From JAGWAJ01 sp026707615 (GTDB taxonomy: Bacteria > Acidobacteriota > Vicinamibacteria > Vicinamibacterales > UBA8438), in the NCBI GenBank assembly GCA_965207595.1, contig CBDBMW010000012.1, positions 2,294,001-2,358,000 on the forward strand: a stretch of DNA of 64,000 nucleotides. Reading direction: 5' to 3'. Positions 19,595 through 27,157 of this stretch are shown piece after piece (the stretch's first letter is position 1; every line of letters begins with the position of its first letter). Both the position numbers and the translations under genes were made by a program. The notes under the pieces are model-generated. The model was not told the DNA's origin, searched no databases, and was given only the letters and a program-made list of their open reading frames with translations.

Positions 19595-19924
19595 ATGAGC
19601 AACGGTACGAAGTGGATCGTCGGAACGGGCGTGGCGATCATCACGACCATCGTGGGGTCGGCCGTGGCCGTGGTCGCCGTCGTGGTCACGCTGGTGGGCG
19701 ACGTCCGCGCCGACCTGCGCGATGTCCGCGCCGACCTGACCGCGCAGATCGTTGGGGTGAATGCCCGCATCGACGACGTTCGCGCCGATCTCCGGGACGT
19801 GCGCACCAGCGTGGAGGGCCTGGATGCTCGTCTGCGTGCGGTCGAGGTCGGCTTCGGCAAGGTCGATCAGCGACTCCTGACCATCGAACGCGTAGTCCTG
19901 CCCGCGCCTCCACCCGGCGAATAG
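19595..19924 (+). CDS. Small membrane-anchored coiled-coil protein
   Basis: 109 residues: a single N-terminal transmembrane helix (IITTIVGSAVAVVAVVVTLV) followed by a coiled coil built from heptad-like repeats of the form DVRADLR/DVRADLT and ARIDDVRADLRDVRTSVEGL. Proteins of this shape are common, poorly characterised, and often encoded near mobile or defence genes. The ATG at 19595 is preferred over the in-frame TTG at 19592. It lies at the nuo-side edge of the accessory stretch that follows. Function unknown. Confidence 0.6.
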   Translation: MSNGTKWIVGTGVAIITTIVGSAVAVVAVVVTLVGDVRADLRDVRADLTAQIVGVNARIDDVRADLRDVRTSVEGLDARLRAVEVGFGKVDQRLLTIERVVLPAPPPGE

Positions 19925-20001
19925 CACTGGGCTCGCACTGGATTGGCGCCTCTTTCGGGGCCACGCTCTTCCGACGCGCAGAGCGGCGGCCGATTCGCGC
20001 G

Positions 20002-20221
20002 ATGGACGCCACGTCCCCCCGCTGGCAGCGATCGCGGACTCCGAGTTCCCGTGGGAGCGGGACGCGCTGGCGTTCGTGCGCGAGCGTCTACCGGACCACG
20101 AGCCCTACCGCGCCTGGTCGAACTTCGAGTTCCTCGCAGACGACGGGTCGATCAACGAGGTCGACCTGCTGGTCCTGACCCCGAAGGGCTTCTACCTCGT
20201 CGAGATCAAGAGCCGGCCCCG
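20002..20221 (+). pseudogene. Truncated and frameshifted start of pglW (BREX type 2 kinase with NERD domain)
   Basis: Joining two frames at ~20028 (one base missing) gives a protein starting MDATSPRWQ, then AIADSEFPWERDALAFV, then RERLPDHEPYRAWSNFEF, then EVDLLVLTPKGFYLVEIKS. This is the N-terminal nuclease-related (NERD-like) segment of PglW, the protein kinase of Pgl/BREX type 2 phage-defence systems, a protein of well over 1000 residues. Homology stops abruptly after IKSRP at ~20220, where antisense sequence of a PIN gene begins. Only ~73 residues remain, with no kinase domain. Family assignment is from remembered sequence pattern, not a search. Confidence 0.65.
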
Positions 20222-20646
20222 ATGTGCCCCGAGCGCCACGCTCTCGCAGACGATGCGGGCGTCGGGATGCTGCTCGATGTCCCCGGCTCGGTCGTCGGGA
20301 AGCACCGCCGGTCGATCGCCCGCAGCAGCCGGTCGGTCAGCGCTTCCTGGTCCTCGTCGAGGCTGACGATGCGGTATGGCGACTCCGGCGCGCGCCACAT
20401 CTCGGCCCACCAGGCCTGGACCCGCAACTCGATGATTCGCCGGGTGCCGGTACCCGGCCCGAGGTTGCCGAGCAGCGCTTCGGCGGCGCTCCGGCCGTCG
20501 ATGGCGGTCGGGTCAGCGCCGAGCGGAGCGAGTTCCCGGGCGACGCTCGGCGGAGCCAGCACCGGCCGCCCCGAGAGCTCGCACCACGCGGCGTGCAGCT
20601 TGCGCTGCGTCGGCCGCATCAACTCGCTCGTGTCGACGACGGTCAT
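20221..20646 (-). pseudogene. Broken PIN-domain toxin-like gene (frameshift and lost 3' end)
   Basis: The start reads MTVVDTSELMRPTQRKLHAA, with an early Asp as in PIN nucleases and a later VARELAPLG. Frame one runs to RRCFP at ~20300. The family-like continuation DDRAGDIEQHPDARIVCESV lies in another frame, requiring one base lost in the GGG run at 20297-20299 (plus strand). After VALGAH the homology ends at ~20221, exactly at the pglW fragment. The last strand and helix of the PIN fold are missing. Its start overlaps the upstream small gene as ATGA, the usual antitoxin-toxin arrangement. Confidence 0.6.
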
Positions 20647-20873
20647 GGGTGGCTGTCCCTGAGGTCTTCGGCAGTACCGCGCGCATGTCGTTCGCGCTGC
20701 CACCGCTGCACCGGCGTCTCGTAACCTGCGTCGGGCCGGGAGCACCCCTCGTACAGCGTGGCCGCCGCTTCGCACACCGCCGCCTGCGTGGCCGTGGGCC
20801 CGAGCTGTTCGCGCGCCGCCGCCTCCAGCGCACGCAGCAACTCCCGCTCGGCGCGCATCGTTCTGCTTGGCAT
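20643..20873 (-). CDS. Small helical protein, probable antitoxin partner of the broken PIN gene
   Basis: 76 residues, charged and helical (ERELLRALEAAAREQLG), with a TQAAVCEAAATLYEGC segment. I do not recognise the family. Size, position immediately upstream and the 4-nt ATGA overlap with the PIN gene suggest a toxin-antitoxin operon, so an antitoxin role is inferred from context only. The frame is intact although its partner is broken. The 270 bases upstream (20874-21144) show no gene. Confidence 0.45.
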   Translation of the reverse strand: MPSRTMRAERELLRALEAAAREQLGPTATQAAVCEAAATLYEGCSRPDAGYETPVQRWQRERHARGTAEDLRDSHP

Positions 20874-21144
20874 CCGCGTGGTCGCCCCTGCCCGACTCTA
20901 CTCCGCTCGCGGGCGAGCCGCAACGCGTCGGGCCGCGCCTCGTTCCGGATCAGAGGCAAGGCGCCCCCACGGGCGGCATAGGGGAAAAGCGAGTTGCAGG
21001 ACGGCCGGGCACGGTCGACGCAGTGGTTCGGATCACGGACCATGGTCCCAGGCGGTCACATGGCATGTCCGACGCGGCATGACTCTCGGTCGCGGCCAAG
21101 GCTCGCAATGGGAAACCAGGTCCGGGACTCCCGGTTGGCCGGGT

Positions 21145-22336
21145 TCAGTACTTGCCGATGGCCTCGAAGTCGATTTCGATGGTCGGTTTCCGGTCCTGGA
21201 CCGAGAACTTGATGAACCCCGTTTCGGCCAGCCGGATCAGCTCCCGATGGAACGTGCGAGTGGTGACGTTGCGGTACACCTGCTTGACGTACGGCGCCTG
21301 GAGGAGTTCGGAGTACTCGATTCTCCGCGACGGCTCGTCGGCAAAGGGGTCAATCGGCTCCGTTGCCTGGAGGAGGAAGTCGAGGAGGCCGTACTCGCGC
21401 TGGTTGATGACGCGGCGGCGCTTCCCCGCGCGCTGGTTGAACGCCCGCACCAGCGTGGTGCGGTAGACCAAGCGGTTCAGCTTCGTCTTGATGAAGTTGT
21501 TGATGCCCTTGAGCTCGGCCGCGAAGCCCTCGACGCCGAACGCCACGAACGCGTCGAGGTCGAAGGGCTGTGTGTGTCGACTCTGCTGCAACAGGCGCTT
21601 GTACTCGTCGCCGTGGCGGTAGAAGTAGTTCGACAGACCGTAGAAGCCGAAGACGTTGTACTCACCCTGGAAGAGAATGCCGGCCTCAACCAGCCCGGGA
21701 GACCCTCCCGTTCCCATCCCCGAACGGATGGATGGTGACCAGGAAGAAGTGCGCCAGCAAGGCCCGTACGACGGGGTGATTCGCCAGGAACGGACGGGAG
21801 TTCACGAACCCCACGAACCGATCGACCAGGCTCGACACCTCCTGCGGCGGCGCTCCACGATGCACGCCGCCGAGCGCCTCCGTTCCGACGACGACGGGAT
21901 GCGTCCGCAGGCGTCCGGGCACGTTGTTCGTCTCGTCGGACCCTTCCGTGATCAGCTCGTGCATCTGCAGAATGTCCGTGCGCCGCAAAGGGGGGCTCTC
22001 CGGCGTGAATCGCTGCCGGATCCAGTCCTGCGCCCGACCGGCGTTCAGCACTTGCTGCTGGTCCCTGGACGGGCCTGTGGGCGGAGCCGCTTCAGACGCC
22101 AGCAGATCCATCTGGTGGCGCACCTCGGCCTCGGAGAGCGGGTTGCCCTCCAGGGCGGTCGTTCCGTGCACGGCGCGCACGCGGTTCAACTGGTCGAGTT
22201 GCGTCTTCCAGTCCGGCGGCAGCACCAGGTTGAGCGCCGCTTCTCTCGACGCCTCGATGCGGATCAGATCGGAGGTCAGGCGGTCAGGACGGATGCGGTA
22301 CTCGAAGCTGAATCGCCGCCAGTCCACGACGCCCAT
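21145..22336 (-). pseudogene. Fic-family protein gene with a single-base frameshift
   Basis: The N-terminal part (MGVVDWRRFSFEYRIRPDRL ...) contains ALEGNPLSEAEV and the Fic motif HPFGDGNGR, which in active enzymes transfers AMP or another nucleotide monophosphate to target proteins. Directly after the motif the frame breaks: removing one G from CCCGGG at 21694-21699 joins VSR to LVEAGILFQGEYNVFGFYGL and restores a ~396-residue protein with a C-terminal winged-helix-like region (YVKQVYRNVTTRTFHREL). As it stands the product would stop two codons after the motif. It may be a true decay event or an assembly error in a GC run. Confidence 0.8.
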
Positions 22337-22666
22337 TGTGACATGTTTTCTGACGCCGGTTCTAGCAGCATAAACAATTGCAGAAAAATGACTTGCCCGG
22401 ATGTCTGCAGTCCAGGCGGCGCCTTTCTTGACAGCTTGTACGACTGCGATCTCGACCGCAACGGGATTGCCCGGCGCGGCAAGGCAGGGCGAGCGGAGTC
22501 GACCATCGCAAGCTGGGCGAGGCCCTCCACCCATCGCTCCGGGCTCGCCTCGTGCCGGGCTCGGCGACGGCCAGGGCGCGAATAGAGGCGGGACCTCGGA
22601 GCCGACCTTCCCGGGGCGCGAGTACAGAAGGACGCGGGCGGCGGCCGGCGCGACGCGGGCGGCGCG
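22337..22666. other. 330-bp stretch without a convincing gene
   Basis: No frame here resembles a known protein or shows a plausible start with a ribosome site. The part nearest the Fic start (22337-22400) is distinctly AT-richer than the surroundings and probably holds the Fic promoter. A frame on the minus strand (VAVEIAVVQAVKKGAAW) looks weakly protein-like and could be a gene remnant. Confidence 0.5.
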
Positions 22667-23173
22667 CTACTGCGCCACCCGTGCCTCGACCTGCTTGAGG
22701 GCGTCGTCGATCAGCGCTTCGTTGTCTTCCCGGGTGATGTTCCGCTGGATGAGCTTGGTCGCGATCGCCAGCGAGACGTCGACCGCTTCCCGCCGGACCT
22801 CCGCCAGGGCGCGGTCGCGCTCCAGCTGAATCTGCCGCTCGGCGTTGGCGACGAGGGACTGGGCCTCGGCCTGCGCTTCCTGCCGCATCTGCTCGCGCAG
22901 GGTGGCCGCGGCGGAGCGTGTGTCGGAGAGGATGGCGTCGGCCTCGACGCGCGCCTGGCGCATCGTGGCCTCCGCGTTCTGCTGTGCCTGCTCGAGCTGC
23001 TGGCGGGCCGCGTCGGCGTCGTCGAGCGACTGCCGAATCGTCGCCTGCCGACTCTCGAGCGCGCCGAGCAGGGGCCGCCAGGCGAACCTCGCCAGGAGCC
23101 CCAGCAGGATCAGGAAGGTGAAGATGGTCCAGAAGAAGAGCCCCGGATCGAGCTGGACCAGAGGGTTGTCCAT
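22667..23173 (-). CDS. atpF: F0F1 ATP synthase subunit b
   Basis: 168 residues: one N-terminal membrane helix (FFWTIFTFLILLGLLARFAW) and a long charged helix, the peripheral stalk b subunit. The conserved start of the cytoplasmic helix is WRPLLGALESRQATIRQSL. Last gene of the F0 set in this window; atpH, A, G, D and C (F1) are not next to it, so F1 must be encoded elsewhere. Confidence 0.95.
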   Translation of the reverse strand: MDNPLVQLDPGLFFWTIFTFLILLGLLARFAWRPLLGALESRQATIRQSLDDADAARQQLEQAQQNAEATMRQARVEADAILSDTRSAAATLREQMRQEAQAEAQSLVANAERQIQLERDRALAEVRREAVDVSLAIATKLIQRNITREDNEALIDDALKQVEARVAQ

Positions 23174-23212
23174 CGGCCGTATCCTTAGGCGTGAGGGTTC
23201 CGTTCGGGTCGC

Positions 23213-23440
23213 CTACGCGATGAAGAGGCTGACCAGCACGAATGCCTCGGCGACGATCGCCACCCCTTCGAGCAGGAACAGCGGCAGGTTGACGGCCCCG
23301 GTGATCTGGCTGGTGGCGTTTGGTTGCCGCGCGATCCCCTCCGCGGCGGCCGCGGCCAGCTTGCCGATGCCGAGCCCCGCGCCGATGACGATCAGTCCGA
23401 GCCCGAGCGACGCGCCGAAGATGTTCAGCGTACCTTCCAT
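23213..23440 (-). CDS. atpE: F0F1 ATP synthase subunit c
   Basis: 75 residues, a two-helix hairpin. ARQP is the polar loop and the ion-binding Glu lies in LPLFLLEGVAI. The positions that bind sodium in Na+-type c rings (Gln in helix 1, and Ser/Thr directly after the Glu) are Ile and Gly-Val here, so a proton-type ring is expected. Confidence 0.96.
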   Translation of the reverse strand: MEGTLNIFGASLGLGLIVIGAGLGIGKLAAAAAEGIARQPNATSQITGAVNLPLFLLEGVAIVAEAFVLVSLFIA

Positions 23441-23473
23441 TCCGTAGCCTCCGTTTCGGTTCCGTCCCGGTGT

Positions 23474-24430
23474 CTAGTGATGCACGTTGATGGCCATCCC
23501 GATGAAGGTGGTGGTGAGCAGCGTGAAGACGTACGCCTGCACCAGGATGACGATGATCTCGAGCGCATAGATGCCGACGGCCATGGGTACCGATACGACG
23601 AGCCCGATCCCAATCCCGGCCGCGGCGCTCTGGAACTGTTCCGCGAAGATCAGCACGAACGACAGGAGCGCGAGAATGGCGATGTGTCCGGCCGTCATGT
23701 TCGCCGCGAGCCGGAGCGTCAGGGCGAACGGCCTGACGATCATCCCGATGATCTCGATCGGGATCAGCAGGAAGTAGATCGGCCACGCCAGACCGTGCGG
23801 CACCAGGTTCTTCCAGTGCTGGATGAACCCGTGCGCGGTCGTTCCGGCGACGATGATGGCGATGAACGTGATGACCGCGAGGCCGGCCGTGACGTTGAAG
23901 TTGGCGGTGGCCGTCGCGCCGCCGTGCAGGAGCTGCTTCACGAACGAGTCCTCGCCCGTGTGCAGCACGTAGTGGTCGATCAGCCCGAGCACCTCGAACA
24001 TCGGGATCAGGCCGACGAGATTGGCCAACAGGATGAAGATGAAGAAGGTCAGGATGAGCGGCGCCCATCTCCGCGCGTACCGCTCGCCGACGTTCGGGGC
24101 CACGATCGAATCGCGGATGAACTCGACCATGAACTCCAGGACGGTCATGAAGCGGCCCGGCACCAGCCGGTCCTGCCGCAGGTAGCGCCGCACGGTGACC
24201 GTCACCAGCGCGAAGACCGTGGCCGCCACGAGCCACAGCATGAGCACGTGCTTGGTAATCGAGAAATCGATCCCGAGCAGCGGCGGCAGGTGAATCAGCG
24301 GGTGGTCGAGGGGACTGTTCGCGATGTGCTCGACGATCATCTCCCCGGCATTGAACGGCCCGTCACCGTGGCCGCCGTGGCCGGCGTCGGCGGCGTGACC
24401 GGCCGCAGGCTCGCCATGAGGTTGGGTCAT
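23474..24430 (-). CDS. atpB: F0F1 ATP synthase subunit a
   Basis: 318-residue membrane subunit. TLRLAANMTAGHIA contains the essential stator Arg, and IYALEIIVILVQAYVFTLL is the final-helix signature. The N-terminal ~25 residues are His/Gly-rich (five His in GHAADAGHGGHGDG and neighbours), a feature shared with the NuoL loop in the same window. Downstream atpE follows after 33 nt. Confidence 0.96.
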   Translation of the reverse strand: MTQPHGEPAAGHAADAGHGGHGDGPFNAGEMIVEHIANSPLDHPLIHLPPLLGIDFSITKHVLMLWLVAATVFALVTVTVRRYLRQDRLVPGRFMTVLEFMVEFIRDSIVAPNVGERYARRWAPLILTFFIFILLANLVGLIPMFEVLGLIDHYVLHTGEDSFVKQLLHGGATATANFNVTAGLAVITFIAIIVAGTTAHGFIQHWKNLVPHGLAWPIYFLLIPIEIIGMIVRPFALTLRLAANMTAGHIAILALLSFVLIFAEQFQSAAAGIGIGLVVSVPMAVGIYALEIIVILVQAYVFTLLTTTFIGMAINVHH

Positions 24431-24455
24431 CTGCTCGTTGGCTCCTGACAGGCAA

Positions 24456-24803
24456 TCACGCGGCGGACAGCCGGCGCAGGTGTGCGGCCTCCACGACGTG
24501 CAGCACCGCGAAGTAGGCGACGAAGCTCAGCAGGAACGGGGCGGCGTCGAGCGGCAGGCTCGTCATCGCCAGGACGATGTAGGCACCGAAGAGGACGAAC
24601 TTCCCGGCGAAGAGGCGCACCATGACTCCGGTGAGTCGGGCGGGGTCCCGCCGGTGGGTCCTCGCGATCGCCAGGTGGGTGCAGATTGCCGCGACGAGCG
24701 GCGCGGCGAGGCCGAGCCAGATCTCCAGGGTCGCGCCCGGCAGGGCGACGGCTACCAGCGCACCGGACGCGAGGGTCGCTCCGGCCAGCGTCAGCACCGT
24801 CAT
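24456..24803 (-). CDS. atpI: ATP synthase subunit I (AtpI-like)
   Basis: 115 residues with four hydrophobic helices, the size and layout of the AtpI/UncI accessory protein that precedes atpB and helps c-ring assembly or magnesium handling in known systems. Sequence similarity within this family is low, so the call rests on size, topology and position between atpZ and atpB. Confidence 0.75.
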   Translation of the reverse strand: MTVLTLAGATLASGALVAVALPGATLEIWLGLAAPLVAAICTHLAIARTHRRDPARLTGVMVRLFAGKFVLFGAYIVLAMTSLPLDAAPFLLSFVAYFAVLHVVEAAHLRRLSAA

Positions 24804-24807
24804 CGGC

Positions 24808-25050
24808 TCAGCGTCTCCACATCACCATCGCAAGCTGATAGAACCCGACCACGAGCCCGAGGACCAAGCCGGCCAGCACTCCCCACGGCGCCGTTCCCTG
24901 CCAGCGATCCACGAGCAGGCCGACGCCGCCCAACAGAATGATGGCGCCGATCAGCGAGTAGCTCGCCGTTGCTGCCGGTCCTGCTCTGCGGATATTCTCG
25001 TGCAGGGACTGCAGAGAACGCGCCAGAGACGTGTCCCGCTCAGCGGGCAT
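24808..25050 (-). CDS. atpZ: AtpZ/AtpI-family small membrane protein
   Basis: 80 residues with two transmembrane helices separated by a short loop: SLIGAIILLGGVGLLVDRW then PWGVLAGLVLGLVVGFYQL. The G..L.DRW..T.PWG..G pattern is that of AtpZ. It is first in the F0 operon, 4 nt before atpI. The ATG at 25050 gives the family-like short charged N terminus. Confidence 0.82.
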   Translation of the reverse strand: MPAERDTSLARSLQSLHENIRRAGPAATASYSLIGAIILLGGVGLLVDRWQGTAPWGVLAGLVLGLVVGFYQLAMVMWRR

Positions 25051-25198
25051 GCCAGCGCTGGCGCGCCCTGCCGGGCACGTTGGGAGCCTGCGCGGGCACG
25101 AACTCTTGCCTGGGTGCGTTCCGCAGCGCAGGGCTCCTGGTCGCCGCATCGCGGCCTACGCGCACGGTCGGCCGCTCCCCGAACCGAACAAACGGCCA

Positions 25199-25228
25199 AT
25201 GATACCAAAGGGCCTCCCGGCGAAGCAA
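25199..25228 (-). promoter_or_regulatory. Candidate promoter of the F0 operon
   Basis: On the minus strand TATCAT (25204-25199) matches five of six -10 bases. TTGCTT (25228-25223) lies 18 bp upstream as a weak -35. Expected transcript start ~25192, giving a leader of ~140 nt to atpZ. No other good candidate is seen in the 273-bp divergent gap 25051-25323. Confidence 0.4.
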
Positions 25229-25323
25229 TCGACGGGCACCGCGGCCGAGCGGTCGAGCCGGTTGCGCGATACCCGTCCCCGACCGGCCCCTGATCCGTCG
25301 GTCTTCTCGCCGGAGGGCGGCGA

Positions 25324-26121
25324 ATGGAGGTGAAGCTCGTCCAGGTGGACGCGTTCTCCCGCGAGGTGTTCAAGGGCAATCCGGCCGCCGTCTGCCTGCT
25401 CTCCCGAACGGTCGACGACACCTGGATGCAGAACGTGGCCCGGGAGATGAACCTCTCCGAGACCGCCTTCCTCTTCCCGCGGTCGCCTGGCGTGTACGGC
25501 CTGCGCTGGTTCACGCCGGCGGTGGAGGTCGACCTCTGCGGGCATGCCACGCTGGCCAGCGCCCACGTCCTGTGGGAGGAGGGGCTCGCGGCGCGCGCGG
25601 CCGAGCTGCGCTTCGAGACACGCTCCGGGGAGTTGCGCGCGGCGAGCCGCGACGACTGGATCCAGCTCGACTTCCCGGCCGAGCCCGCCGAGCCCGCCGA
25701 GCCCCCGCGCGGGCTCATCGAAGCCCTGGGCGTGGAGGCGCGCCACGTGGGCCGCAACCGGTTCGACTACCTGGTGGAGGTCGGCTCCGAGGCGGAGCTG
25801 CGGGCGGTCGCGCCCGACATGGCGGCGCTGCGACGCATCGGCGGCCGCGGGGTCATCGTCACGAGCCGGCCGGCGGGCGGCGGCTTCGACTTCGTCTCAC
25901 GGTTCTTCGCGCCGGCAACCGGCATCGACGAGGATCCGGTCACCGGGTCGGCGCACTGCTGCCTCGGGCCCTACTGGCAGGGGCGGCTGGGGCGGAATCC
26001 GCTGACCGGCTACCAGGCTTCCGCCCGGGGCGGCGTCGTACGGGTGCGCGTCGGCGGGGAGCGCGTGCAGCTCGCCGGGCAGGCCGTGACGGTGTTCCGG
26101 ACGACGCTCACCACACCGTGA
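25324..26121 (+). CDS. PhzF-family isomerase-like protein
   Basis: 265 residues in the diaminopimelate-epimerase-like fold of PhzF proteins. Family marks are VDAFSREVFKGNPAAVCLL at the N terminus, NLSETAFLF with the catalytic Glu position, LRWFTPAVEVDLCGHATLA, and FAPATGIDEDPVTGSAH. The substrate of most family members is unknown; phenazine synthesis is not implied. Its last 14 nt overlap the convergent next gene. Confidence 0.9.
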   Translation: MEVKLVQVDAFSREVFKGNPAAVCLLSRTVDDTWMQNVAREMNLSETAFLFPRSPGVYGLRWFTPAVEVDLCGHATLASAHVLWEEGLAARAAELRFETRSGELRAASRDDWIQLDFPAEPAEPAEPPRGLIEALGVEARHVGRNRFDYLVEVGSEAELRAVAPDMAALRRIGGRGVIVTSRPAGGGFDFVSRFFAPATGIDEDPVTGSAHCCLGPYWQGRLGRNPLTGYQASARGGVVRVRVGGERVQLAGQAVTVFRTTLTTP

Positions 26122-27127
26122 ACTCGAAGCCGCCGGGGGCCACGAGCATCCGCCTGCGGTCGGGGAAGTAGAGGCTCGACGGCTGCAGGATGCCCGCCGC
26201 CCGGAGCCGCACCGTGCGGATCTTCTCGCCGTTCGGGTCGTAGACGAAGATCACCGGCACGGAGAGCGCGATCCAGAGATTGCCGGCGCGATCGACCGCG
26301 GCGGTGCGGACGGTCGGGGGTATGAACGGCAGCGTGACGCCGCGGTCGTGCGTGCGGCGCGGCCACGTGGTCGGCATCGCGTTGATCATCGCATCGAGGG
26401 CCGGACCCTCGACGTGCCGCTCGAACAGCAGGGTGCCGCGCGCATCGTACTTGCGGTACATCGGCACCCCGGTCTGGAAGACGAAGTAGTAGCCGCCGTC
26501 GTGCGCCAGACGGGGGATTCCGCTGTTCAGCGCCAGGTGCACGTCCCGGTCGGACTCGTGCCCGGTGCGCCGGAGCGCCCCGAAGGTGTGAAACGGTTGT
26601 CCGCGAAGGCTGAAGCGGGTGACCAGCCCGCCGAGCTCCGGCTGGTTCATCAGGATCTCGCGGCCGGTGAACTCGAGGGTCCCGATGCCGCTCAGCACCG
26701 TGTCGTCGAGCGTCACCCGCGGCATCGCGCGTCCCGGCAGCGAGAAGCCGCCGGCGCGGCGGCCGTCGAGGCTGAAGATCTGCACCCGCTCCCGGCCTTC
26801 GGGCGCGTCGGCGACGACGAAGTACCGTTCCGGCGTACGCCCGAGGTCGAAGGCGGCCGCGCCGAGGATGCGGCCCGGCTCGGGACCGATCTCCACGAGG
26901 ACCGCGGCCCGGTCGGCGCCGGGGTCGAGCCGGTGCACGCGGTGCCCGCGCCGGTCGAAGAGGAACCGCCGCCCGTCGGGGGTCTCCTGGAAGACCGCCG
27001 GCAGCCGCAACTCGCCGACGATGTGGGGCGGCAGGCTGCGGGTCGGCTCGAGCGTCTCGACCCGCTGGCCGGCCCCCGGCGCGGCGACGGCAAGCACGAG
27101 GAGGGCGGCGAGCGGGATGCGGGGCAC
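26108..27127 (-). CDS. Secreted beta-propeller-like protein of unknown function
   Basis: 339 residues with a signal peptide (ending APGAGQ). The rest alternates short beta-rich units with F-D-x-x-G or Y-D-x-x-G turns (FLFDRRGHRVHRLDPG, YRKYDARGTLLFERHV, FVYDPNGEKIRTV), the look of a six-bladed NHL/YncE-like propeller. AVDRAGNLWIAL is a typical NHL blade. No catalytic motif is seen. It lies 30 nt downstream of the E1 gene on the same strand and may be co-transcribed. Confidence 0.6.
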   Translation of the reverse strand: MPRIPLAALLVLAVAAPGAGQRVETLEPTRSLPPHIVGELRLPAVFQETPDGRRFLFDRRGHRVHRLDPGADRAAVLVEIGPEPGRILGAAAFDLGRTPERYFVVADAPEGRERVQIFSLDGRRAGGFSLPGRAMPRVTLDDTVLSGIGTLEFTGREILMNQPELGGLVTRFSLRGQPFHTFGALRRTGHESDRDVHLALNSGIPRLAHDGGYYFVFQTGVPMYRKYDARGTLLFERHVEGPALDAMINAMPTTWPRRTHDRGVTLPFIPPTVRTAAVDRAGNLWIALSVPVIFVYDPNGEKIRTVRLRAAGILQPSSLYFPDRRRMLVAPGGFEFTVW

Positions 27128-27157
27128 TGGAAGCTCGCTGCGCGCCCGCGGCGCGGC

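Noticed and set aside
20874..21144. Possible insertion sequence or attachment site flanking the accessory island
   Set aside because: I found no transposase frame, terminal inverted repeats, tRNA-end duplication or target-site duplication around 19.6-22.4 kb.
22401..22829. 142-codon plus-strand frame between Fic and atpF
   Set aside because: It overlaps atpF antisense, is Arg/Ser/Ala-rich without any motif and has no ribosome site.
23213..23440. Sodium-dependent ATP synthase
   Set aside because: The c-subunit positions equivalent to the Na+ ligands are Ile, Gly and Val, so a proton ring is the better call.
25324..26121. Phenazine biosynthesis cluster
   Set aside because: A single PhzF-like gene without phzA-E or G neighbours; most PhzF-family proteins have nothing to do with phenazines.
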